From Tanypteryx hageni (Eukaryota; Arthropoda; Insecta; Odonata; Petaluridae), in the NCBI GenBank assembly GCA_028673005.1, contig CM054116.1, positions 17,865,840 to 17,929,839 of the forward strand: a stretch of 64,000 nt of DNA, written 5' to 3'. Positions 48,205-60,200 of this stretch are shown one piece after another. The notes beneath the pieces were generated by a model. That model was not told where the DNA came from, did not search any database, and saw only the letters and a list, made by a program, of their open reading frames with translations. The position numbers were made by a program, and so were the translations under genes. How positions within the stretch are numbered: position 1 is the first letter of the stretch; the number at the start of each line of letters is the position of its first letter.

Positions 48205-51200
48205 ATGAGCGGGAGAGGTAATTAACTTGTTTTTCACCAATATTATTGAAAATCTGGCATATTTCAGAACTCGGAACGTAGCCTAGCTCAGTTGATTAGT
48301 GCAATTTTAATTAAATGCATGGTTACTTGTCGTTGCAATCAACGATCGCTATTCTAGCCCTAATTTCATCGGTACATTTGGATTCTCTCGTTATCATGCT
48401 AGCAAGGTGCTTTACTTTACGATCTGAAACTGGTTCCGATGGCTTTCCAACTTACGTTCAAGTTTTTCCTTTCTCCATATCCAAATCAACTTGGATTTTT
48501 TCTCATTCGTTTCCTAGGATAATTTTGCTTATTTAACCTTAGCTGTGTCCGTCCGTCTTTCGAAGCATTCGTCCTCGCTACAAAGACTAACTATTAATGC
48601 TTACACAACCAGTAAATTACTTATATAATCCTATCTCCTACAACATCTTGCTTAGCTTGAAACCATCAAAGTAGGCTTACGAGTTAATACAAACTATAGT
48701 TTTAAGAAATTCTTTTCTTTTTGACAATCTTTGAATAGTTCAAAATGTAAAAGAAAGAGCAAAGCCGTCGACATACGTTAAATCCGAAATTCTTTTCTCA
48801 TTTGTGTCGGCAGATTTTTATGATGAGTTAGCGAACGATGTTGCCCTAGGGCTGGCAATTTTTTTATCCTGCCTGCTCCTGGCGTTCTGGGTATGGGAGG
48901 TCATTAGGCGGTACTGCGTCGGGCGCAGTAGAAGATGGAATGTTGAAGACGGCGTGCCCGACGTGGTGCATGATACCGCCAATTTGCCTGTAAGTATAAT
49001 ACGCGTATACTTGCGATTACATTCTTCTTCTTCTCTTATCGTATAAACCCTTCTAGTGGGTTATTTTATGTTGTTATTAACAAAAAAGTTTCTGCTCTGA
49101 TCCGCCTTCGGATCCCAAAGTATCATTTATGTATTTATTTATATATATTGAGAAACTTCGTCAACCTCACTTCATATCTACATAATTACGTCAACTCATA
49201 TTGTTGTTTTCTTATTCAGAATGAAGAGATTCCACGAGGAATCCTCAAAAAACATCAGGACCAGCAACACGTGAGTGTTTATCACCATGTTCTGATTTTT
49301 CTGCATATACATATTTACTCTGATGCATGAGTGGTGATGGTGCCAGTCATAGATGAAAACCTTTTTCTCTCTCAAAGATTTTAATGTATTAAATTATAGC
49401 TCACTTCCCAAAACTTGTTAAGATTGATAAGATTGTTAGTATGTCAGCTGATACTACCAATAGGTAGTAACATTGGTGGGGATTGCCATCCCGGAGGGAT
49501 TTTCTAATCCCGGGGTTACGGGATTGTGATTTTTTCAATCCCGGGATCGAGGAAAAGTGGTGGGAAATGAAAAACACACAATATTTTTAAACAATAATTT
49601 TGATCCATACACAGACATGAAATCATCATATGCAGTTATGGAAGTAATATCAAGTTTTCACAAAATTTAAGTAACGTCAATGAAAATAACTTTTTATCAG
49701 CAGGTAAAACTAAAATCAAACACGTATTTTTGGAGAAAATGTAAAGGAAATTTAAATAACTAAAGTAGCAATTGTTGCGGTATCTTAAATTAAATTAAAT
49801 GGATTGCATTTATGTAAATTAAACGGTACTATTAGATTAAGGTTCTCCTCACTTAAAAGCTATTCACAAATTTCTGAAGTACGCCCTTAAAAAACAAAGT
49901 GCATCTAATGTCGGGTCACTCATTCTTGATCTGTATTTATTGCACAGCATCCCTGCTGATGAAAAAGCCCTTTCTGATTCTACACTAGTAGGAGGAATAG
50001 CTAGCAACTGCTGGTAAAGAAACTGCAGATTTTCTCATTTACGTCCATTTTCACGGAAATCCTTTTGCTCTGGTGCTATTGATAATGCTAGATCATTTGA
50101 ATTATAGCAGGAGGATTATTTCTTGAGAGTAACTAAACATTGGGTAATGACCGAATCGAGTTCTTTCTTTAACTTCTCTGAATATGATGTACCAGTCTCA
50201 AAACGTTCAGATGCTGCCGTTCGCTTAGTGTGTAAGTCATCATTTATAGATCGGCTTCTTGATGCTGATGAAACTTGCTCTTCTTTCTTGTCCAGTGCTT
50301 CATATGTTTTACTAATATTACAATAACATGTACTCGGGTTTTCTGTAACAAACATCTTTATGTTCGCTAGTGATGGCACAGAAAATATATTATCACGAGC
50401 CTGTGACCCGTACTGAAGATACCTCAATACCCCTGATAACTTAGTTCGTCTCTTCATTATTTGATTTTTCATATTATGTCCTAACTCTGTATTCACATCA
50501 TTCAGTTTCTTCATCATGATTTCCAACGCTGTCTCACGCGTCAAAAGATTTGCATCTCTTCGGCAAAGAGCTTCCATAGCAATTTTCGCTGGCTGCAGTG
50601 TTGCAAAAATAGAAGAAGCAAGTTCATGTTCACTCTCACTAAATGATATATCGGAATTCAGATCGATTCATTATGCAGGTTTTAAGCAATATAAAACGTT
50701 CGATCATTTCAACTAAACTGTTCCAGCGAGTTCTTATATCCATAACAAGTGATTTTTCCTCCCCCTATCGTTCGATTACATATCTCTCTCGTTATTTGCG
50801 AGTGATTTTCTGAAGAGAATAACAGTTTTCCTTATTTTTTGAATCAATAACTTAAAGTTTGTTTCTGATAGTTTGTAAGCCCCTCCGCCTTCAAACGAAT
50901 CATCTTCGTCTGTTTCATCACTCGAGGAAAAGGATTCATCACTTGATTCATGTCCTTCCGATTCCGCGAATTCCATTTCTTCTTGATAATATTCATTCTT
51001 CTTTAGGTTTGCCACACCCCAAAGGATATTTTTCATTTTTTTCGTTGTTCTTATTTTCCAAGAATGATGACATATCATAAACTCAGATAAAAAGCAGTAA
51101 TACTCATTGAATTCCAACGACTTATATATTTTATTATACATCAAATACAATTTAATAGTTGGCGCCACCTGATAGCAAAAGCAAATATGTCAATCCCGAA

Positions 51201-54200
51201 ATCCCGGGATTTAGGTTTACCTACTCCCGAGATTTCGGGATAGAAATTTTGGACGGGATCCCGGGACTGCAATCCCTAAACATTGGAGGTGCAAAAAGTA
51301 CAGGTTCTAAGAATCTTTTCCGGAAATTATCGGACAACTGTAGTAGAACATTTGTGGGGATCCGTTGCACGGAACACATTTACATTAAAACGGTCTGTGG
51401 AAGTTGGTATTGTAAAAATATTCAGATTTGTTCATATGGACACGGTACGAGTGGAGACACTGAAATCATTTTGTGATTTTAACGACAAATTTTGTCGCAT
51501 ACGAGCACAAGATTTCTGAGACTTATGCTTACTCTTGAAAGAATAAATACTAAAAATGGTTCAACAGCTTATTTTTTTATCAGTTAAAATGCACCCGTTA
51601 TTCTTCCGAAATTTGCCGAAGATCCTAAGTCAGAACTTTGGTTCTAGTTCTTACACAATGTTGATGCCATTTCCAAAGTGGAGGGGAAGCCGCATGTGAA
51701 TTTTTGCGCATGTATAAGAATTTGGAAGAGAAAGAAATCTAAGTTATTTCCGCCCAAAGTGAAAGAATTGGAGAGGAAAAGTGCTAACGATGGTACAGCC
51801 TTCCCTCGTTTTACGAACTTAATTCGTTCCACGAAAACTGTTCGTCAGGCGAAAACTCGTAAAACAAAGATTATTTTCCCATTGCATCGTCAAACGGTAG
51901 TTCGTAAAACGAGGGAAGGTGCATTCATTCATCCATCCATCAAGATGATCCTATCCAATTAAGTAAAGGACGAAAATTGGATGCACTCGAACAGCTAGAG
52001 ATAATTATTTGTAAAGACTCGCCTCTCTTAAATAAATACCTTTTCCACAATCATTCGGCTCTATTTAGCTTACCGAATATTTTTTTAATACTTTGTATGA
52101 ACATTGTTGTCTTTGGCCCTTTTACCAAGTTTTCGTAACTTTTTGTAACATTTGGCTAGTATGATGCTTTCGCCTTCGTTTCCCAACCGCTCATTCAATT
52201 ACCTTAATCACCTGATGATGCTGCGATCGTAGTGAAACCGGTCGTGTTTAAATTTAAATTTGTGGAAACTACAAAGTCATTTTTTCATTATTACATATTG
52301 GAAATTATGTGACTCAGCACTTGGGCAAAAGAAATATTTTATGGAACTGTAAAATAATTTTATTTTTCTGAGATTTGAATAAGCTTTGTTACTTTTTGTT
52401 TCATTAAATTGTAAATTTTTTTGAGAAACTTAATAAACTTCATTTCATGACTACGTATTGGTTTTAAGTCATCCTGATGTTTTGCTCTTCAGGCTGAAGA
52501 GCAGGCGCATGACCCCTCCTCTCCTCACGTCAGAGGTAGTCAACCGCCGGGAAAACACGTGAGTGTTACCCTATTTATATGGTTAATCTATATATGTCTG
52601 TGTAATAATAAAACAATAAATACATAATTATATAGTCAACAACAAAACATTAGTTCTCCTATCAAAAGATTGAAAATATAAATAACAATTATCTGTTGAA
52701 TTGCATTTATGTTCTTTGTAATGTTTAGATGCTTCTACCAGCTTCCTTAGTAGACCATTTTTTCCCCAGGTCAGATTTCGCGACGAGGTGACCGCGTCAA
52801 ATGGCAATGGACACGCAGAATTGGTAAATTTTCATTCAAGTATCTTATTGCGCCGCCCCAGCTCGCTGCTCGCAACAATCCCGTAATGACGTTTGGCGGA
52901 CGTTCTGCCTGCTAACATTCTTGCAGCTTCACAGAACGATATAACATTAGCAAAGTATTTCAATCAAGTTCGATAAATCAAAATTCATTCTTTACCTTTT
53001 TGCGAAAAAATCTTCTTAGGATTAATTTTTAATTATTTTATTACGATGGTGGCCTGAGTCGCGCGCGGACATTTTGACAGCATGGGAAAATTTTTCCCGT
53101 TTAAAAAATAAAATACCATTTGCGAATAGGTTTAGTAAATGTTTGCCAGTAAATATGTAATACTTCTCATAACCAGCGACTTCAGCGAGGGCCAAAACGA
53201 GTATAGTGGAGCGAGGGGTTGTCGCGTGTAGCCCATGGAGCGGATGTAAACGGCTTGTGCACCATCGGCGCCAAAGTTGGAGAATCTAGTAAAACTTAAA
53301 AAACGTGTTAAAATTTGCACCGGCACCGATATTACAATTCTAAGATATTTTGATACGCTAGAGAAAACTGCCCTGCACCACGGTTTTCGGATTTCCCATG
53401 TAAATCAAATGGGAAGGATAATAGATCCTGGAATCGAACCCGAGACGTTCAATATTCGAAACAAAAACTAACCTCGGGAGCTCGGCTCCGGTAGCGGGAG
53501 ACTTCCACAAAGTGTCATGAAAAGCGGTCGATTGGTGCAAAAGTTCATAGATAGGGGTTCAAGAGACGGTCCGGCGTCGGCGGCCGAGGAAGGAGAGACA
53601 AGGATGAAGAAGAAGACCTCTCGTTGGAGCCGGACGGGACGGAGGAAAGCTAAAATTCGACAAGTGCGTTGAGTTATTGTAACGCGCCAGGGTTGTGGGG
53701 CGCGGCGGGGGGGGAGAGTGGGGCCGTCGGGGGCGGGTAGGGCTGTCGTCGTAGGGGGAGGGAAGGGATGGAGGTCGGGGACCGATTTCGGGGCTTCTTG
53801 GGCCTCTGAAAACTCGTGAGGCGATTCCTGGGGGATAGATTTCGTGGGGCAGATCTGTTCGGGAGGGTCGCTGGGCGTCCAAAGAGGCTGCTGCGAGGTG
53901 GGATATTGGCGAAAAAAAATTTTTCGGGGATGGGTGGGCGGGCGGGCGGTGGGTGTGAGATTGATTGATTGCAAATGTTTTATTGTTTGGGGAAATTCGT
54001 TCCATAGTCTGCAAGCGGTAATAATGATGGAACGCTGAAAATTACTGTCTTGTGATGAGGAATAAGGAGTTTATGCCTCCCTCTGGTATTACGGTTATGT
54101 ACAGTGTCTAAACTCCTGAATTCCGTGGAAAGATAATGTGGATTGTTATAAGTAAGTAATTGGTATAGTAAGGAAAGCAATGGAACCGTCTTCGGGACTT

Positions 54201-57200
54201 CAAATTTAACCAGTTTAGCTTCACGAGTGAATCAGAAATGTGGTTAGGGATTAGGTATAGTTGAATTTGCTATGTAGGCCAGGGGTCGGGAAGCTGAGGC
54301 TTCTGAGCCACATTCCTCTCTTTCATGACTTTCGTGCAGCTCCCTACATTAAATCTCTCAATTAACCCATTAATCCCCAAAACGTTTTTTTTGCATATTT
54401 TATGAAATTTTTGTATTACTATACATAAAATTCCTTCTTTGGTAGGTTTTTCTATTAAGTACTAAATGAACAAATTAATTCAACTATTCTTGTTTTGTAC
54501 ACCTTCAAACATGTATATTTTTTTAAACTGCGAACTTGCGAAAAAAAGAATTTGCGTCAAAAATCTATTAATTTCAAATAGCAAAATTTCAATAAATACA
54601 ATTTTTCATTCCAGAATAGTTCATATTATAGACCACTTAGCATACACTTTACTTTAGTTTAAATAATTTTATGATGCCTGTTACATAGCTTTTAATTTTA
54701 CAAAAAAGGAAATTAAACAATTTTAATTCTAGCACATGTAATTATTTCATATAAAAAACTTAGGGTAGTGGTTCCCAAACTGTGTGCCGCAGTAGATTTT
54801 TATGGGTGCCGCAAAAAAACTTTGTTTAGTACATAAATGAATCAAGGATTTTCATGTGTTGGTGAGTAATTGGGCATTGAATTTTTTCTAATACATTGAT
54901 TAAGTGGTAGAAACAATGAATGGATGTGTCCAAAGATTGTAACACCCGTATCTAAAAATATAAAAAGCTTGTTACAAGGCTGGTGAGACGCGAAAACCTC
55001 TTTACCTTAGAAAGTATGCCGCAACTTAAAAACGCTTGGGAACTACTGATTTAGGGTGTCGAGGAACATAGCACTCTTTACAAATAAATATTGTCCTCTT
55101 GGAACAATGTTTACAATGGCGAAAGCGTGTTGATCCCTTGGTAATTACTTGGTCTCTGACATCGCGTTTGATTGAATCCAGTCCGAGCGAAATAGATGCG
55201 CGTGGATCTCTCCCAGCGGTCTCTGAGCCATAACGTCGCAAAAGGAACTAAACACATTCCCTACGAAAATCTAAAATGGAATATTGTTATTCAATTAACT
55301 TCTATAAACATACCACCCTTCTTCGCAGGAAACATAGACTGCCCACCCAATAAAAGAACACCACCACTTTTTCGTTCAATTAGTTGATCTGTACTGCGCA
55401 ACATATTGATCATTCACATCAACCCCACACTTATTTAAATAATACTGCTAAAGTAGTGAAAGGTATAGGTACGGTTGTATTCAATTTCTTGGCTACTGAA
55501 TAGCGCCTAACATTTTTTAAGAAAGAAAACAAAGTTTTGTAAATAAGAAAAATTGGCAAAATATGTGATTAGTATACCTAAAAGGGAAATCTTATCTGCC
55601 CAGTGGCAACATTTGTTGCCACCTTAGTTTGCTGTCCAACTACGGTGGTGAAAAAAAATATTTCTAGATCGTTATTTTTTCATGTTAACTCTTACACAAT
55701 GTAGAATTTACAAATAGAAGGAGAGAGAGAGAGATTATAATAAAACTTTTACGGAAATTATATTCTACTTAGGGTAGAAAGATGACAAGAGGCCAATAGA
55801 AATGGACGAACATAAAGAAACATTTGAAATTTTTGTTTAAACGGTATGGAAACAAAAATAACGCGGGCATTGAATATTTATTATAGAATAAATTGAGATT
55901 ATAAAAAATATAACTACATTTTCAGGTCGCTCTAATGAAAAGAAGAATAATTCTAAATTGCTTGGTAACAAATGTTGCCTCTGGACAGATATGGGTTAAA
56001 ACTAAAACTAAATTGGCTTCGTTAATAATCTTAATAAAAATTGCGGAAAAATAAAAAGATGGGCCTATTATTAGAAGAACCGTTTTTTTAACAGTTATAG
56101 TCGCAAAACGTGAAACGACGGCAAGACTAATGGGGGATGGGGTGGATGATCGCCCCCGTCATCCCCCGTGGATCCGCCAATAAACGCTGCTCTTCTTATG
56201 TTACGCGTTATTCATTACTTGAAAAAGTGTCTCTTCTCGTGAGAAAGGGTGCCGACGTCTGTCCTAGGCGGCCGCCTAGATCGCCTGGCCCTATATTCGC
56301 CCCTGCCCGTCAGCATTATTATATCCGATTAAAGCACTTCTAATACGGTTTTTTGTATCTACTATGTCATTCAACCATTATCTATAATATACTGCCGTGG
56401 TTTCGCCATGCCGTCTGCCCCTCTGTCTGTCTGTCGGTCGGTCTGTTCGCTGTTCTAGAGCCCAAACGCGTACATAAAATCGAATCATATCTCGTATTTG
56501 GGCAATATATAATCTTTTGCAGACCCCATTTTCAGAAAAGTGACATTGCACAAAAATAAAGGGTAGTTTATTCACCACGATTTTTAGAAACATTTTATTT
56601 ACTCAGAAATGGCTGGAGGGAATTTTATTAAAATATATCCAATTGTAGATCCTGATGTCACAATTAATACTGCTTAATCCATATGACTCTTACAGTCACT
56701 ATATGCCTTCCAGTGACATTACAATCTACGCAAAGCGACCTTACCTAAGCCGTATGACGCCACGCCTTCGCCGAGAACCACTCAAAATCTTACTACAGCA
56801 TTACGGTTAAACTAAATCGAATGATATCTGACATTAGTTGATGATATCATTCATAAAAGACATTCTGAAGACATGAACGATATTTCGCAACAATTAAGGG
56901 TACTTTATTTTCGATATTTTAAAACAAAATCTTACTATAGCCTTACGGTTAAACTAAATCGAATTGTATCTCATATTAGTGGATAATGTCGTTCATAAAA
57001 GACATTCTGAAGAGATGAACTATATTGCGCAACAAATAAGCCATAAACGCCGCCAACTCGAGCGCCGCGGCGAAGGGCGACGCGGGGGAAGGGGAGGGCG
57101 TGGAGGTTTCACAGCCTCCCGCATCGGCGTCCAGCGTTGCGGACTTATTGGAATATCTACTTGATCTGGTAGATCTGGTAGAATGAGCCTACCATCTGGT

Positions 57201-60200
57201 AAGCGAATATTCTATCTAATGGTATATTAGAATTTCTGGCGATATCAATAAAAATTTGATAGATTTTCTAGTAGTTTTTAAAAGTTGCCCTTTTTCTACG
57301 CACCATAAAAAATTATATACAGATTTTCGTATATTTTTAAGCAATACAACTTTAATATCAAATAACCTGTAGTCAGGCCACCAGTGAGACTCAGAGAGGT
57401 CCGAGCCACATCCAGATTTTGAGGCCCCTCGCCGTAATAAATATAAAAATGTTAGGCATTATGTAACCCACTTTGGTGGTCAGGGTTCGCTGAAAGGTTA
57501 CAGCGGATTACACTGGGGGTAGGAGCGTCAAGCTTGCACTATGTAGCACTCGTTCGTAAAATCTTCTGACCTCCTAAAGAAAAGATATGATCCGAAAAAA
57601 TATATTGGTGACAGTGCTTTCCACCCAGACAAGAATGCAGAGCACATTGAAATCGCTCCCTAGAGAAATTCTTTTAAAAAGTAAGTGCAAATTGAAAAAT
57701 TCTCTGCGTTAAGTAAGAGGAGTGAGGAGGATCTGATTGAGGGTTTATACCGTTTAGCCAAAACTGGGGAAGTTGTGACACATAATTCTTGGATGTCCTG
57801 CAAATGGTATAATCGCATTGTACATTTGTTTTTGGCGTGTCCTTTTCTACATTCATTATTGATATTTCGATGTATAAAAAGATGAATAAATACATTTACC
57901 TATAAGGTCCGAGCCACATCCAGATTTTGAGGCCCCTCGCCGTAATAAATATAAAAATGTTAGGCATTATGTAGCCCACTTTGGTGGTCGGGGTTCGCTG
58001 AAAGGTTACAGAGGATCGATTAAAAATCAAATTGTAAGTTACGTTCGATGTCACTTCATCTTTTCTGAATGGAAGATGAACAAGGGCCCTCTTTTCGACA
58101 AGCCCCCCAGATAGTGCCTGTGCATAATTCCATCTCTGAAAAACTGCCAAAATTTGAGGGCCCCTTAAGCTTGAGGACAAATGCCCCCCCCCCCACATTT
58201 TCATAGGGCCTGCCTATAGTTATTTTGCACCAGATAACCTTCCACGACCGATATAGCTTATGTAATGGAAAACCATAAGAAATTTAGTTTAAATCACGTC
58301 GGTGTTTTTTATAACATTCCATTCTATATAAATACCAAATTAAGGTAATTAACAAATTGTTATAATATCAATTGTGAAATTTTTGTATAACATAAATTAC
58401 TCATGGAAAAAAAGCTAAGTGAATTTACATTTTAATTAAAAATTGATTATACAGGCTTTTTTATTGGAGAATATTTTCATTAAATCTGAATAATCTATAT
58501 TTTATGCGATGTCATTTTCGATGGAAAGGGTTGCTAATTGTGTCAATTTTTCCTGGGAAATCGATGATCAAAGATAAGTTTTAATTAATTTTGAGAAACT
58601 TCTTTTGGCACTAGCGACAGAAACAGGTGTTGTTAATAAAATCCTTAATGCAATCCAAATATTAGAATAAAGATCTTGCATTTCGTTCTGTTTAATAAAA
58701 TTTAGAACTTGTAGCGGCGTTATTTTATCAGTATCTTTTAAAAAACTTTTAATACTAACAAGCTCATCACACAAAACAATGCTGTCTATATCAGCTTTTG
58801 ATCCTGCAGTTAGAGTTGCACTTTCCTTGTTACCGTTTATTACATTGTTGCATGAAACCTTTCCCTCCGGCAGGGGGCGCCGGGCGGCTGCCCAGTCCGC
58901 TCACCGTTTAAATTATGTGCAAAAAATAATTGTCTTACTACAATAATAATAACAAAACAAAATGCACCAGCACCCTTTGGCACCCCTTAAATATCGGCGC
59001 CCTGAGCACGTGCTCCAATCGATTGTACCTTGAGCCGGCCCTGCTCATAAGTGTATATGAGAGAAAGAAGACTACAGTGAAAAATTGAAACTTCACAATG
59101 AAAGCAATTTTTAAAACAAACTCCTACACTGTACAGATCTCAAAAGACTTTTATAGAGATAATCAGTTAAAATATACCAAGTTTACAGAATAAATTTGTT
59201 TCGCAAAATGGACTTGATATCTCAAACAAATGTCTGATAGTTTGTGCATCTCTCGACAACGACAGGAACCAAACAGACTAAATTCAAACACACACACAAA
59301 CTCAATCACACAGATCTAAAAAAATTTAAGTGAGGAAAGGAAGCTCTCATCATCATCAGCAGATGATAGTGAATGAAGGGGGAAGAATCTCATGTGAGGT
59401 ATTTAACGGCATGAATGTGAAGGGGAAAATGGGAGGTCAATGGGTAGACTGTAGAGAGAGGAATGGTAGAGACAGTCTGTTGGTGTTTGCATATGTATAA
59501 TTTTTCATGTCTAATTTGTATACATTATGTTAACAGGGTTAAGCATTTGATAGCGATGGGATGACTGGTTTCTAGTATGTGTGCGACCATGCTTGAGATG
59601 TTAAATCTATTGTTTAAAATGTAAACTAGTGTGATTGCCAGCCTAATATGACTGTATGTGTGGATTAAGTATTAAATTTAAGGCACTTCCCATTCTTCTC
59701 CCTTATCTCTCTCTCATCATCCTCCTTCCCATTCTCTTCTCAATCTCGCCAAAATAAAGAACAGCATCTATCTCTTCCACTCTCTCTCCTTCTGTCTCCC
59801 TCCCTCTCTCCCTTTATCTCTCACTCCCTCCCTCTCCTCCTCTGAAAAAATAAACTTCCTAGTCTTATTCTTGCCCTAATAAAGAACATTATCTATCTAT
59901 CTCTCCCCTTTTCTTTGTCTCCCTCCTCTGGAAAAACAAACTTCCTAGTCTTATTCTCGCCCTAATAAAGAACATTATCTATCTATCTCTCCCTTTTTCT
60001 TTGTCATCCTCCTCTCGTTCCTTCTCCCTGTAAAGGTTAAATATAAGAGTGGACCTTATGTTCCACATTTTGCCTGAATAAAGACATCTATCTATCCTCT
60101 CCAACATCTCTCTCCTTCTCTTGAGATGGCAATACAATCTCGAGGTTTAACAATGACATGGTCAGCAAGGCAACATCGTTAACAGGCTTAAATCTTTCCA

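Larger units (their letters stand above)
55565..58424 (+). repeat. Duplicated segment D2
   Basis: Second copy of D1 in the same orientation. It lacks D1 36,246-36,755 (junction AACAAATAAG/CCATAAACG at 57,040-57,041) and carries an additional internal duplicate at 57,906-58,016 that replaces D1 37,621-37,695. It lies in intron 5 of the membrane-protein gene. Confidence 0.95.

Noticed and set aside
48281..48304. tRNA-like A box (TAGCTCAGTTGATTAGTGC) in intron 1
   Set aside because: It matches an A box well, but no B box follows at the needed distance. At most it is a truncated SINE.
50116..50577. A separate host gene of 153 codons
   Set aside because: CRRDANLL.RE.AL and the flanking dimerisation domain show it is the middle of the hAT transposase in the 1.8-kb element.
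51678..51962. 94-codon plus-strand frame
   Set aside because: It runs through the 121-bp MITE and has no recognisable domain or conservation.
53468..54014. Proline-rich minus-strand frames of 151-168 codons
   Set aside because: They are the LINE tail running into GC-rich repeat G. Two frames are open at once and composition explains them.
56964..57164. Arg/Gly-rich 66-codon frame in D2
   Set aside because: It is an out-of-frame reading across the deletion junction into the terminal-exon remnant.
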